This document shows positions 1 through 8,039 of a DNA stretch of 29,926 nt, in pieces. Made by a program: the position numbers and the translations under genes. The notes under the pieces are model-generated. The model did not search any database and had not been told where the DNA came from. It was given only the letters and a program-made list of their open reading frames with translations. Source of the stretch: a virus. Within the stretch, counting starts at the first letter, position 1. Each line of letters opens with the position of its first letter. Where the stretch lies: positions 1-29,926 of IMG/VR virus record IMGVR_UViG_3300025881_000059; one strand, given 5' to 3'.

Positions 1-396
1 ATCGGCAGGAATACATCAGGTACGACTGTTATCAATATTGCCACCGCTGATGGCGAGACAGAAGAGGTTAGGTATACACGTGCTGCTGAATCTCAATATG
101 ATCTTCGCATCACTTATGTGAGCAACAATACAAGCCCGTTGAACGCCAGAGAACTTCAGGCTGTCCGTGGTAATGTGAATCAGATTCTTGAGAACCAACC
201 TATCGGACAGAGTGTTACCAATGCTCAACTTGAGAGCGCTGTACTCGGTGGTGTTGCACCGGGAAGACTCCTGAGCGTCACCGTAGAGGTTAAGAGGCCA
301 ACAGCAGGTAGTGCTACATATTCCGTCAGCAATCTTGAGGCAAACTTTGATGAATTCCTTACGGTGAATGCATATGAATTTGTGAGGACAACATGA
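1..396 (+). CDS. Baseplate J-like protein, C-terminal end (partial)
   Basis: The frame is open from the first base of the window, so this is the 3' end (131 codons) of a gene starting upstream. The residues look like the C-terminal part of phage baseplate J / gp47-type wedge proteins: a short beta region (RITYVSNNTSPLNARELQAV), a helix, then an alternating beta stretch (LLSVTVEVKRP) and a final NAYEFVRTT. Baseplate J proteins build the baseplate wedge in contractile tails. The stop overlaps the next start as ATGA, so the two are translationally coupled, and the neighbour is a DUF2612-like tail protein as in Mu/P2-like baseplates. The assignment rests on position and general character because the diagnostic N-terminal part is missing. 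A GTG at 118 is internal, not the true start. Confidence 0.6.
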   Translation: MGRNTSGTTVINIATADGETEEVRYTRAAESQYDLRITYVSNNTSPLNARELQAVRGNVNQILENQPIGQSVTNAQLESAVLGGVAPGRLLSVTVEVKRPTAGSATYSVSNLEANFDEFLTVNAYEFVRTT

Positions 397-3326
397 GTGT
401 AGATTATGTAAAGGCTAATGATAATATCGTCCAAGACACCAAAGACTTGATGCTGTGGCAATTCAATGATTCTGAGAACATCCAGAAGATTCTTGAGATT
501 GTAGCAGAGGAGTACGGAAGTTACGAAGAAGCTGCTGAGCGAATCTTCACCAGTTTTCTTTTGACAGAGGCTGAAGGGTTTGCTCTGGACAGCATTGGGG
601 AGTTTCTCAACTTTCCTCGCCAAGGTCAGACCGACAGTGAGTATCGCACAGCTTTGATCTTCTCTGCTATTGGTGCCAACTCTACGATTGCCCGTGATGA
701 TATTGCAAACCTTCTGAATGTTGTTACAGGTGGTGTTGGTGGGTATATCTACCGTGGACGTTATCATGACCTTTACATCTATCTGCAACTCTCCTGTATT
801 GACAAGGAAGTTGCTACAGAGTTTCTGGATAAGTATTTGCCAATCAACACCAACGCATCTATCCTGTTTGAGTCTGGACTATCGTTTGGGTTTTTGAACA
901 ACGAGGCTGCTGGTGGGTTTGATCGTGTTAGAGCATTGCCCGCAGAGGGTGCGATTGCTATCCAATTCCCTTATGCTGATCTGGCAACTCCTTCGGGTGT
1001 TATTATCCCCAACGGAAATACCTTTGAAGACCCCGCCAATAATATCTATCGGACAGATGGTGAGGTTGATCTTGAAGACACCATGATTGGCCTTCGTTGG
1101 CTGATTAATGGATATGTCACCGGGGATTCTCTCGAATTTCTTGATCGTAATAACGAGACAGGGGAGACCATCTCAGAAACCTTCACATTCCAGAGTATTG
1201 TTCCAGAGGAACTTGCTTATGAGGTGACAAAGGTGTTGGTAGAGAATGATACACTTGTTCAGCGTGATATCTACCTGACAGAAGAAACAGATGATGTTCT
1301 GTATGTTGGTTATGAAGAAATCTCTGACCCGTCCCTGTTCTCATCTCGCTCAACATCTGCCGTAGAATACAATCAGTTTACAGAGCAAGCTACGATTGTC
1401 AGCGCAGATACTGTTCGAAACAACTATGATGAAACTGGCGCTGTCTCAGGGGTGCTCTACGAGACATACAGTAAGAACCTTCTGCCACACGGCAACTACC
1501 CGGATGATGTTACTGGTGATTGGACTGTTACTGGAACCATCGCAGCACAATCTACTGACAACACTCTTGAGTATGTCAACACAATCTCCAGCGTAACTTA
1601 CGACATCAACGTAGGAGACTCTGTGAGCGTCTCTAAGAGCGTTTCTACAGAACGTGATGGTTTCCATAGCTTCTCCTTGTTCTTGCGCCCAGAGGTGCTC
1701 ACATACACTCTCAGGAGTCGTGCTAACGAGTTTGTCTTCCAATGGGACGGCACTCAAGTTGTAGAAGTAAGTTCTGACTTTAACATCTTCGGATACTCTA
1801 TTGTCACAATCGAAGGGCAAGGGTGCCTGCGTGTGTATGTCACTGACACCTACAATGCTTCTGAGAGTGTTGATCTGGAAATCTCTGCTATAGCTGATCA
1901 AGGCTCTGCTGGAACTCTTCAAATTACTTGTGCTCAGTTTGAACCTTGGATCAGACCAACGAGCTATATCCCCACGCAAGGAAGCTCTGAAGAAAGGGCG
2001 ACGGATATCTTTGCTCTACCGACAGAACCGACCTTTGTTGGTGCCAGTGACAACCACACGTTTATCATCAGCGATGTGCAGGGTGATCTGCAAGTTCTCT
2101 CTGCTGGATTCCTAGTTTCATCTTACAAAGAAGAACGTGTTATTGACGAAGGAACTCTATTCACTCCGGTGGATTCCTACGACTTCACAATCAATTCTGT
2201 TGTAGCTTTAGATGAATGGTCTTCCGGGTTTGGTGATGAGCAAAGTTTGGACACTGATGGGTCTTCCTCAGAGAGCGGTAGGTTGTGCACAAGGGCTTCT
2301 CTAACAAGCAGAGACGTGCTTGGACTTCCTGAAGTAGCTGTTGTAGACGATGTGTTTGAGTATGAGCTTGACTCAAGATTCTCGGAAGTTATTTCTTTCG
2401 TAAGTTCAGAGGAGTCCTATGCTCGCCCAATTGTTCCTTTGACTCTGTACAGAGAATTTCGTGGACCTGCTTGGGATGGCACTCTAATTGATCCCGGTAA
2501 TCCTGATAAGATCTACAGCACCGGGGTTGCATTGAGAAGTCCAGAGGCAACAACTCAAGTGGCCTCTCCTGAGACATCCGTTATCAACACGCTTGCAAAA
2601 GTAAACTCTGGTGATCCTCTGTCGTACACTAACAATGTTGGTGACATAGAGATCCCTGAGCGTAGCTTCTACTTTGAATTTGATCTGACTAAAGTTGCAG
2701 CATCAGATGCAATCTACGAGCTATACGCCAGCGCAGACTTTGCAAAATCTACTGAGGAAACTCAGGCATCAACCACTACAACCACCGAGACTGTTCTACG
2801 GATTGCCGTTGTGTCTGAGTATCGTGAAGGTACAACGGACTATGAAGTGAGCGCTCAAGTGATTGTCCTGAACAATGTATCGGAAGTCAACTCAGTAACT
2901 GGTGTTAGCTCTGAAGAAAACTATCAGGTGATTGGTAAGCCGTATTCGCAAGTATACTCTGATCCCAATCTGGCACAACCCATCAACATCGGGTTTCTTG
3001 TAGACCCTGTTCAGAACATTATCAGGTGTTATGTGGATGGTGCTACTTACGATGGTAACGGTGGGATCGTAGAGATTACCTCTCTTGGCGCTAATCATAC
3101 TGATGGAACAGTTGTTGTGGGAGACGTCCTAGATGTTCCGGTTGCTTGGGATAACAACCTATTGTTCCAGATTGGTGGTTCTACAGACGCTTCTAAGGCA
3201 GAGCCCATGTCAATTGATGATTATGGCTCTATCAGATTCAATTATACAAAAGCACGACTTCAATATCTAGACCAGCTTCCTCAGAACACTATGGACATAT
3301 TTGGACGTATTTTAACCGGAGAGTAA
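393..3326 (+). CDS. DUF2612-like baseplate/tail protein with long C-terminal extension
   Basis: 977 residues. The first ~190 residues (QFNDSENIQKILEIVAEEYG, ALDSIGEFLNFPRQGQTDSE, then FLDKYLPINTNASILFE) resemble the DUF2612 / tail protein I type of baseplate component, which lies after baseplate J in contractile-tail clusters. The remaining ~780 residues are beta-rich, threonine/serine/valine-rich and cysteine-poor. They include a stretch around 500-540 (FEPWIRPTSYIPTQGSSEER) common in phage structural proteins with lectin-like jelly-roll domains. The usual DUF2612 protein is far shorter (about 200 residues), so this appears to be a baseplate unit fused to fibre-like or carbohydrate-binding domains. 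It starts inside the previous stop (ATGA) and ends one base before the start of the next gene. The tail role is well supported; the function of the C-terminal part is inference. Confidence 0.65.
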   Translation: MSVDYVKANDNIVQDTKDLMLWQFNDSENIQKILEIVAEEYGSYEEAAERIFTSFLLTEAEGFALDSIGEFLNFPRQGQTDSEYRTALIFSAIGANSTIARDDIANLLNVVTGGVGGYIYRGRYHDLYIYLQLSCIDKEVATEFLDKYLPINTNASILFESGLSFGFLNNEAAGGFDRVRALPAEGAIAIQFPYADLATPSGVIIPNGNTFEDPANNIYRTDGEVDLEDTMIGLRWLINGYVTGDSLEFLDRNNETGETISETFTFQSIVPEELAYEVTKVLVENDTLVQRDIYLTEETDDVLYVGYEEISDPSLFSSRSTSAVEYNQFTEQATIVSADTVRNNYDETGAVSGVLYETYSKNLLPHGNYPDDVTGDWTVTGTIAAQSTDNTLEYVNTISSVTYDINVGDSVSVSKSVSTERDGFHSFSLFLRPEVLTYTLRSRANEFVFQWDGTQVVEVSSDFNIFGYSIVTIEGQGCLRVYVTDTYNASESVDLEISAIADQGSAGTLQITCAQFEPWIRPTSYIPTQGSSEERATDIFALPTEPTFVGASDNHTFIISDVQGDLQVLSAGFLVSSYKEERVIDEGTLFTPVDSYDFTINSVVALDEWSSGFGDEQSLDTDGSSSESGRLCTRASLTSRDVLGLPEVAVVDDVFEYELDSRFSEVISFVSSEESYARPIVPLTLYREFRGPAWDGTLIDPGNPDKIYSTGVALRSPEATTQVASPETSVINTLAKVNSGDPLSYTNNVGDIEIPERSFYFEFDLTKVAASDAIYELYASADFAKSTEETQASTTTTTETVLRIAVVSEYREGTTDYEVSAQVIVLNNVSEVNSVTGVSSEENYQVIGKPYSQVYSDPNLAQPINIGFLVDPVQNIIRCYVDGATYDGNGGIVEITSLGANHTDGTVVVGDVLDVPVAWDNNLLFQIGGSTDASKAEPMSIDDYGSIRFNYTKARLQYLDQLPQNTMDIFGRILTGE

Positions 3327-3327
3327 T

Positions 3328-4110
3328 ATGGCGACAAGACCTGATTTCTTACCCCAGTTGGCATCACTTGATGTCAATCTTCCTGAAACGGGAGACATTA
3401 ATAAACTACGACCACCTCTTGAGATTCGAGAAACTGGTTATGATTTCCTTCAGAAGATCCCGGCTGAAGAATTTAACTGGTTGATGAATAACTTTGCCGA
3501 GTGGGTGCAATATCTAGATGGGCTTACTCGGGATCAAGGCATCACCGAAATTGCCACAAGAGAGCAGGCAGAACAAGGCGTCTCAATTGATACGCTGATG
3601 ACACCCCTGAGGGTTTTGCAGAGTATTCAGTATAATGCTGTTCCTCCGGGTAATGTAGAATATACAGCCCGTACCACAGCACCCGCTGGATATCTCTTTT
3701 GTGATGGTTCGGCAGTATCTCGTACAACCTACAGTCGTCTTTTTGCAGCTATCGGTACGACCTTTGGCACAGGCGATGGTTCTACCACATTTAATATCCC
3801 TGATTTGCGTGATGAGTTTATCCGTGGTGCTAATCCGGGAAGTCGTGCTGTAGGTTTGGCTGAAAATGACTCGTACCGGTCACACAATCACTCGGGGTCT
3901 ACCAACAGTGCTGGTGCTCACAGCCACTCTGTAAGTGTACCTTTGAACAGTAATGGTGGCACACCCTCTTTGGAAAGCGGCGGGCCTTCCACAAAGAGTT
4001 TCAACACTTCTACAGCGGGCGCTCACACGCACAGCTTCACCACAAATCCAACAGGTGGCTCTGAGACACGTCCACAAAACGTTGCTTTGTTACCTATCAT
4101 CAAATTTTAA
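3328..4110 (+). CDS. Phage tail collar-domain fibre protein
   Basis: 260 residues. Residues ~105-180 carry the phage tail collar signature: PPGNVEYTA, then APAGYLFCDGSAVSRTTYSR, LFAAIGTTFGTGDGSTTF and NIPDLRDEFIRG. The C-terminal part has pairs of His-X-His motifs (SHNHSG, AHSHSVS, AHTHSF). In T4 gp12 and gp37 such motifs bind metal along the fibre axis, so a trimeric, metal-stabilised tip is likely. The protein ends with NVALLPIIKF, the usual end of collar proteins. The start has GGAGAG about 6 bases upstream and follows the DUF2612 gene by one base. Its place after the baseplate genes and before lysis fits a short tail fibre or receptor-binding accessory protein. Confidence 0.88.
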   Translation: MATRPDFLPQLASLDVNLPETGDINKLRPPLEIRETGYDFLQKIPAEEFNWLMNNFAEWVQYLDGLTRDQGITEIATREQAEQGVSIDTLMTPLRVLQSIQYNAVPPGNVEYTARTTAPAGYLFCDGSAVSRTTYSRLFAAIGTTFGTGDGSTTFNIPDLRDEFIRGANPGSRAVGLAENDSYRSHNHSGSTNSAGAHSHSVSVPLNSNGGTPSLESGGPSTKSFNTSTAGAHTHSFTTNPTGGSETRPQNVALLPIIKF

Positions 4111-4121
4111 GGAGGGCTGTT

Positions 4122-4475
4122 GTGGGGGCCTATGAAGTTGTGATGGTAATCCTAACAATAGTAATAGCACTTATGGGCGTAGTTGGTAAACTTGTTTGGA
4201 ATAAAATGGGTACATACGACCGTTTACATCAAGAGGTGAGACAGGAAGTCAAAGATATTGACGAGAGGTTGGTTGCTAGGATGAATAGAGTAGAATCCCG
4301 TGCAACAACTCTTGAGTCAACTATCGTTACCAAAGATGACTTGTTCAATCTTGTGAACACTTTACGGGAAGATGGTGTCAGACGTGATGAACGAATGTAT
4401 GACAAATTAGAAGCTCTGGCATCCAAAGTTGAGGCGCTATTATATGAACGATCAAGAGACAAATCCAATCCGTAA
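4122..4475 (+). CDS. Small membrane-anchored coiled-coil protein of the lysis cluster
   Basis: 117 residues from a GTG start, chosen because GGAGGG lies at 4111-4116 with normal spacing; an ATG at 4143 in the same frame has no such site. Residues ~5-25 (VVMVILTIVIALMGVVGKLV) are one transmembrane helix. The rest is charged, with heptad-like spacing (residues ~35-110), and should form a coiled coil. It overlaps the holin gene by 32 bases and precedes holin and spanins, so a role in lysis (second holin, antiholin or holin partner, loosely like the XhlA type) is plausible. No family is firmly recognised. Confidence 0.6.
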   Translation: MGAYEVVMVILTIVIALMGVVGKLVWNKMGTYDRLHQEVRQEVKDIDERLVARMNRVESRATTLESTIVTKDDLFNLVNTLREDGVRRDERMYDKLEALASKVEALLYERSRDKSNP

Positions 4476-4698
4476 ATGGTGGCCCACGAAGTTTCTTGAG
4501 TGGGCCGAGCGAAACAAGATCATTCGTAAACTTGCGATACTTTGGGTTGCTTGGTTGATTACTATTGTTGTTCTGAATGTTACAGACCCAAGTGTTTTAA
4601 AAGATGTGAACGCTGCTGTTGCTACTATTGTTACGGGTGTTATTGGGATATTTTCTTATGTTATGGATAAACTAATCAAAGGCGACCGGGAGGAGTAG
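4444..4698 (+). CDS. Putative class II (two-helix) holin
   Basis: 84 residues. The ATG at 4444 is preferred over an in-frame TTG at 4429 because GAGG lies at 4431-4434. There are two hydrophobic helices: residues ~26-43 (LAILWVAWLITIVVLNV) and ~55-74 (VATIVTGVIGIFSYVMDKLI). They are joined by a short polar turn and followed by a charged tail (KGDREE). This size and topology match T7-type class II holins, which make inner-membrane holes to release the lysin or depolarise the membrane. The gene sits between the coiled-coil membrane protein and the spanin pair, and the next ribosome-binding site overlaps its stop. The secreted SleB-type lysin further downstream suggests the holin may act mainly as a depolarising trigger. 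Confidence 0.72.
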   Translation: MNDQETNPIRKWWPTKFLEWAERNKIIRKLAILWVAWLITIVVLNVTDPSVLKDVNAAVATIVTGVIGIFSYVMDKLIKGDREE

Positions 4699-4702
4699 AA
4701 AA

Positions 4703-5119
4703 ATGGCACTACCAACAATCATAACAACAGTTCTTAAGAATATCAAAGTAATTGGCACGGCACTGTTGATTGGTGCTGCTATTTCCTTTGGGGCTGGCTT
4801 GTATTACCACGGCAAGAAGGTGCAATCACTAGAAACGCAGATAGAACTCTTGGAGTCTCAAGCAGAAACCGAAAGAGTTGTCCGAGAGATTGTTGATGAT
4901 GCTGCTGTAAAGAACCAAGAACAACGTGAGGATATCGAGCAAGCATCCAGTGATGCTCAACGTGATATTAGAGAGGCTAAAGATGAAGATGAAAATGTTC
5001 GTGAGTATCTTTCTACTGATATTCCTGAGCGGGTGCAGTCTGTTCGTGAGCGAGCGCGTTGTATATCGCTGCCCTATACCTGCGAATCTTCTTCAGGAGA
5101 ATCGGATTCCAGCGAATGA
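4703..5119 (+). CDS. i-spanin (Rz-like inner membrane spanin subunit)
   Basis: 138 residues. Residues ~12-33 (NIKVIGTALLIGAAISFGAG) form an N-terminal signal-anchor, then comes a long charged helix (residues ~38-115, QSLETQIELLESQAETERVV onward) with coiled-coil character facing the periplasm. This is the standard Rz plan: with the o-spanin it bridges inner and outer membranes and fuses them in the last step of lysis of Gram-negative hosts. AGGAG at 4691-4695 serves its ATG. The o-spanin gene begins inside it in the +1 frame at 4983. The C-terminus is rich in serine and acidic residues. Assignment is by topology and gene nesting, since spanins share little sequence. Confidence 0.85.
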   Translation: MALPTIITTVLKNIKVIGTALLIGAAISFGAGLYYHGKKVQSLETQIELLESQAETERVVREIVDDAAVKNQEQREDIEQASSDAQRDIREAKDEDENVREYLSTDIPERVQSVRERARCISLPYTCESSSGESDSSE

Positions 5120-5243
5120 GATTAACACTGTAGAGGATTCTGAGAAAGAAGTTTTGCAGTTGTATGAGAAACTCGGGCAATGTACGATTGATAAGAAAGA
5201 GATTCAAGAGATCGTCGAACGAATCAATGAGGAATCAAAATAA
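4983..5243 (+). CDS. o-spanin (Rz1-like outer membrane lipoprotein), nested in Rz
   Basis: 86 residues, in another frame within the i-spanin gene and extending 124 bases past its end. The start at 4983 is chosen because AGAGG at 4972-4976 gives a 6-base spacing; the upstream ATG at 4926 would put a charged leader before the signal. The signal peptide MKMKMFVSIFLLIFLSGCS has a clear lipobox (LSGC) with lipidated Cys18. The mature part (~69 residues) has a proline pair (CPIPANLL) and a C-terminal helix. It is longer than lambda Rz1 (mature ~40 residues). The stop overlaps the next ATG (TAATG). Confidence 0.88.
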   Translation: MKMKMFVSIFLLIFLSGCSLFVSERVVYRCPIPANLLQENRIPANEINTVEDSEKEVLQLYEKLGQCTIDKKEIQEIVERINEESK

Positions 5244-7831
5244 TGGCAACACCTGTATATCCTGCTACAAATAACGCAGAGGCTATTGAGCTTAATATTT
5301 CTAATGCTAATCAGTTCTTCACTATCCTCCAAGGTGGAATTGATGATTTTATTGTGACCTACGAAGGTAATGGGGAGATCCCCTCGGTAGCTAGGGCGCT
5401 CCACGAGGCTGCTGCTTACAAAGCGCCACTTCCTTGGGAAACTACTGGGGAAGAGACCCAGCTTCTCCAGACATATTCTTTTGAGGGCGGGATTTACGCC
5501 CCGATAACCGTACCAGCACCCTTCAGTACAACCCCTGATAGTGATTTCTGGCGCTTACTTCAAACGAACGTTATTAAATCAACCGTTGATGCAACCTCAG
5601 ATCCCACAGTTAATAATGATGAAACCAAAGGATATTCGGTCAATTCCTTGTGGATCAATCAGAGCACATCCGAAGTATTTCGTTGTCTGGATGCTACAGT
5701 TGGTGCCGCTGTTTGGGTAAAGACTACTCTGACAATAGATGAGCTTGGTGCTTTAGCTATCGCCAACAATGCTTCCGATGTCCCTTATGATAATACTGCT
5801 TCTGGATATTCTGCAACTAACGTACAAGAGGCTATTGACAACTTTGCTGTCAATACTGCGGGCCAAGGCTCCGACCTAGTAGCCCACACCGGCACCTCTG
5901 ACACGGTGACTGAGGCGCTGGATAAGCGAGTAATCCGCGTATCCTCCCGCACCGAAATGAAAGCCTATGATGTGCCTGCGGGGTATCAGTTTAGTCTTGA
6001 GGAAGGCGGGCGATCTGGGTTGTTTGTCCGCCGCGCCGGCACGCCCCCTGCAAGTGACCCAGAAGAGGTTATTTATATTATTGCAGACTCTGGCGGCTAT
6101 GATGAGAGAATAATTGACGGGCCTTGGAGTCCGAGCTGGGCTGGTATTGACCCATCAAACGCTGACAACGCTACGGCATGGCAAAACCTTCTGAACCTTA
6201 ATCCTTCTCATGTTCACTACAGCAAGGCCGGAACTTACACATTCCTTAGCTCTTCAGACCACGCCCAAGATATTTCAATAACAGGATCAAGCGGAGTTGT
6301 CATTGACTGCACTGATGCAGGATTTACTGGCGACTACTGGACAAAAATTTCGGGCAGCATCACGGCGTTGCCGTCGCTCTCTGTATCGCCGGAGCTAGGA
6401 GCGAGGTCTGTGACATTCGCTAGCGACCCAGGGCTTTCTATCGATGATGTTTTCATAATTCATAATCCGACACCATCAAGCTGGTCCGGCTTCCGCCCTG
6501 CCTATTGCGCTGGTGAGTTTTGCCGAGCGGTCTCTGTGTCTGGCAACACCGTTACCCTTGCAGCGGAACTGTATGATAGTTACGGCTCGTCTAGCGTTGA
6601 TGTTTATAAGCTCAACTCTAGGTCAGCATCCGTTGGCGGCGGCTTTCAGATCCAGGGGTCTGCTTCCCTGAACCTGCTGGAATTTCAGTATTGCCGGAAT
6701 GTGTTCCTGTCTAACCCGAACATCTACCACCAAAACAATGCCGCTGTTGTGTTTGATAAATGCTTTAGTGTTTATGCGCAAGACCCTATTATTCACAACG
6801 CCGGGGACGGTGGCGACGATTACGGGATATCCATTGCGAACTCCCAGCACGTCAAAATCTTTGGGGGCAACATCTTTTCGCGCAGACACGCGGTCACCAC
6901 TGGCGGCGACGCACAGGCTGCTAACGTCCCTTGCCGAGATATCCGCATCATCGGGGCTACGCTGAGCAACGACATTAACTCAGGCACACATTGCGCAGAT
7001 TTTCACGGGAATACCGAAGACAGTAGTTATGAAAACTGTGAAATTTATGGTGGGGCTACATGGCAAGGAAAGGATAACGGCTTTGTCGATTGCCGCATCG
7101 GGTCGCTTGCTGTCGGCGTGTGCATTCTAGGGAGCGAGATCAAGGGCGGCACCCACTATGCGAGAGGTTGTAAGTTTCACACTACCGTGGACCCATCTGC
7201 CACTTCACGAGGAGTCATTGACGTTGGCGGAAACTCTAATGTACTAACCGCTAATACGGTTGAGGACGTTTACCTTGAGGCAATCGACAATACGCTGCTG
7301 GGTAGCAACTTTTCCGGCAGCACCTCCTTTATGCTGTTCAGAAACGCAGGCACAGAAGTTAGGGTCAACCCCACGATTGACGGGCTGTCAATGGTGCTCA
7401 ACGACATCGGCCAGATTCTTCTGACAAACTTGGACGCTGGAACTGCGAGGTCCTACAGAACTATTGTCGATAACATCAAAGATAACGGGCTCGCTGATGG
7501 AAAGTTGCTAGTGAGCCATCAGGGTGATCACTATTTGAACTTTCCTCATAAACTACAGAATCAATCTGGCTATGAAATCGTAACCACATCAACTTCATCT
7601 CCAAGTGCATCCAGTATTCCTGTCGCTTTCAAATGGGCATACCCAAGAATTCCGACTGTCGCTGTTTCTCGTAACAACAGAGGTTATATCGGCAATAGAA
7701 TCGGTATTGCTTACGCTGATCCTGTGACAGAGACAAGTCTGACTCCATACGTAACAACTGATGATGCCACTAACTTTAGCTCTGCCATTACGGTACAGCT
7801 CCACTGGCAGGCAGAGATTTCAGAGATATAA
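5243..7831 (+). CDS. Tailspike with right-handed beta-helix (receptor binding / depolymerase candidate)
   Basis: 862 residues. The N-terminal ~200 residues look like a virion-attachment part (DETKGYSVNSLWINQSTSEV is a common phage tail pattern; SATNVQEAIDNF is a repeat seen in fibres). From ~205 to ~755 a beta-helix-like region runs, with short repeated strands rich in N, G, D and V (FDKCFSVYAQDPIIHNAGDG; DIRIIGATLSN; YENCEIYGGATW). Such folds usually bind or cut surface polysaccharide. The last ~105 residues form a separate C-terminal beta domain (IPVAFKWAYPRIPTVAVS), perhaps lectin-like or for trimerisation. Composition changes sharply: 22 of 60 bases are G/C at 5281-5340, 34 of 60 at 6841-6900 and 25 of 60 at 7561-7620, so the centre was probably swapped in. 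Catalytic residues cannot be assigned by eye. Confidence 0.8.
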   Translation: MATPVYPATNNAEAIELNISNANQFFTILQGGIDDFIVTYEGNGEIPSVARALHEAAAYKAPLPWETTGEETQLLQTYSFEGGIYAPITVPAPFSTTPDSDFWRLLQTNVIKSTVDATSDPTVNNDETKGYSVNSLWINQSTSEVFRCLDATVGAAVWVKTTLTIDELGALAIANNASDVPYDNTASGYSATNVQEAIDNFAVNTAGQGSDLVAHTGTSDTVTEALDKRVIRVSSRTEMKAYDVPAGYQFSLEEGGRSGLFVRRAGTPPASDPEEVIYIIADSGGYDERIIDGPWSPSWAGIDPSNADNATAWQNLLNLNPSHVHYSKAGTYTFLSSSDHAQDISITGSSGVVIDCTDAGFTGDYWTKISGSITALPSLSVSPELGARSVTFASDPGLSIDDVFIIHNPTPSSWSGFRPAYCAGEFCRAVSVSGNTVTLAAELYDSYGSSSVDVYKLNSRSASVGGGFQIQGSASLNLLEFQYCRNVFLSNPNIYHQNNAAVVFDKCFSVYAQDPIIHNAGDGGDDYGISIANSQHVKIFGGNIFSRRHAVTTGGDAQAANVPCRDIRIIGATLSNDINSGTHCADFHGNTEDSSYENCEIYGGATWQGKDNGFVDCRIGSLAVGVCILGSEIKGGTHYARGCKFHTTVDPSATSRGVIDVGGNSNVLTANTVEDVYLEAIDNTLLGSNFSGSTSFMLFRNAGTEVRVNPTIDGLSMVLNDIGQILLTNLDAGTARSYRTIVDNIKDNGLADGKLLVSHQGDHYLNFPHKLQNQSGYEIVTTSTSSPSASSIPVAFKWAYPRIPTVAVSRNNRGYIGNRIGIAYADPVTETSLTPYVTTDDATNFSSAITVQLHWQAEISEI

Positions 7832-7969
7832 ATGACAATCCACCCCGGACAACTCAGAGAGTACGTAATCAGGCCGGTATTGCACCGGCTTGGCGGCATG
7901 GGGGCATAAATGATCTACGCCCAACACTTTGGAGCCGAAGAGTTCCTGGACTGGTCGGATGACATCTAA
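7832..7969 (+). pseudogene. Remnant of a gene of the 'YVIRP' family, followed by a 19-codon frame
   Basis: An ATG directly after the tailspike stop opens 25 codons (7832-7909) reading MTIHPGQLREYVIRPVLHRL then GGMGA. The opening resembles, from memory, the N-terminus of phage proteins of ~150-180 residues whose next segment reads like GTAAHESG and which are often near lysis or tail genes. Here the frame stops at once. A second short frame (7910-7969, MIYAQHFGAEEFLDWSDDI) follows with its ATG overlapping the stop, and has no support of its own. The most economical reading is a large internal deletion leaving only the start. A 6-bp hairpin (GCCGGT at 7873-7878, ACCGGC at 7884-7889) lies inside. 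The family link is recollection, not a search. Confidence 0.4.
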
Positions 7970-7978
7970 CAATCACAA

Positions 7979-8007
7979 TTGACCCCAGCGACATCGTAAG
8001 ATACCAT
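7979..8007 (+). promoter_or_regulatory. Weak sigma70-like promoter candidate before the lysin gene
   Basis: TTGACC at 7979-7984, a 17-base spacer, then TACCAT at 8002-8007, 33 bases before the lysin start. It matches consensus in 5 of 6 and 4 of 6 positions. It could give the lysin its own expression, but late genes may simply be read through from upstream. Confidence 0.3.
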
Positions 8008-8039
8008 GTAATCTCCATAATCAACAAAAGGCAACCCAC

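Noticed and set aside
225-788. Long open frame on the - strand (187 codons)
   Set aside because: It lies wholly opposite the baseplate genes, has no ribosome-binding site and shows no domain pattern. It is an antisense shadow.
1446-1979. Open frame on the - strand inside the DUF2612-like gene
   Set aside because: Opposite a clear coding gene, with cysteine-rich unlikely composition.
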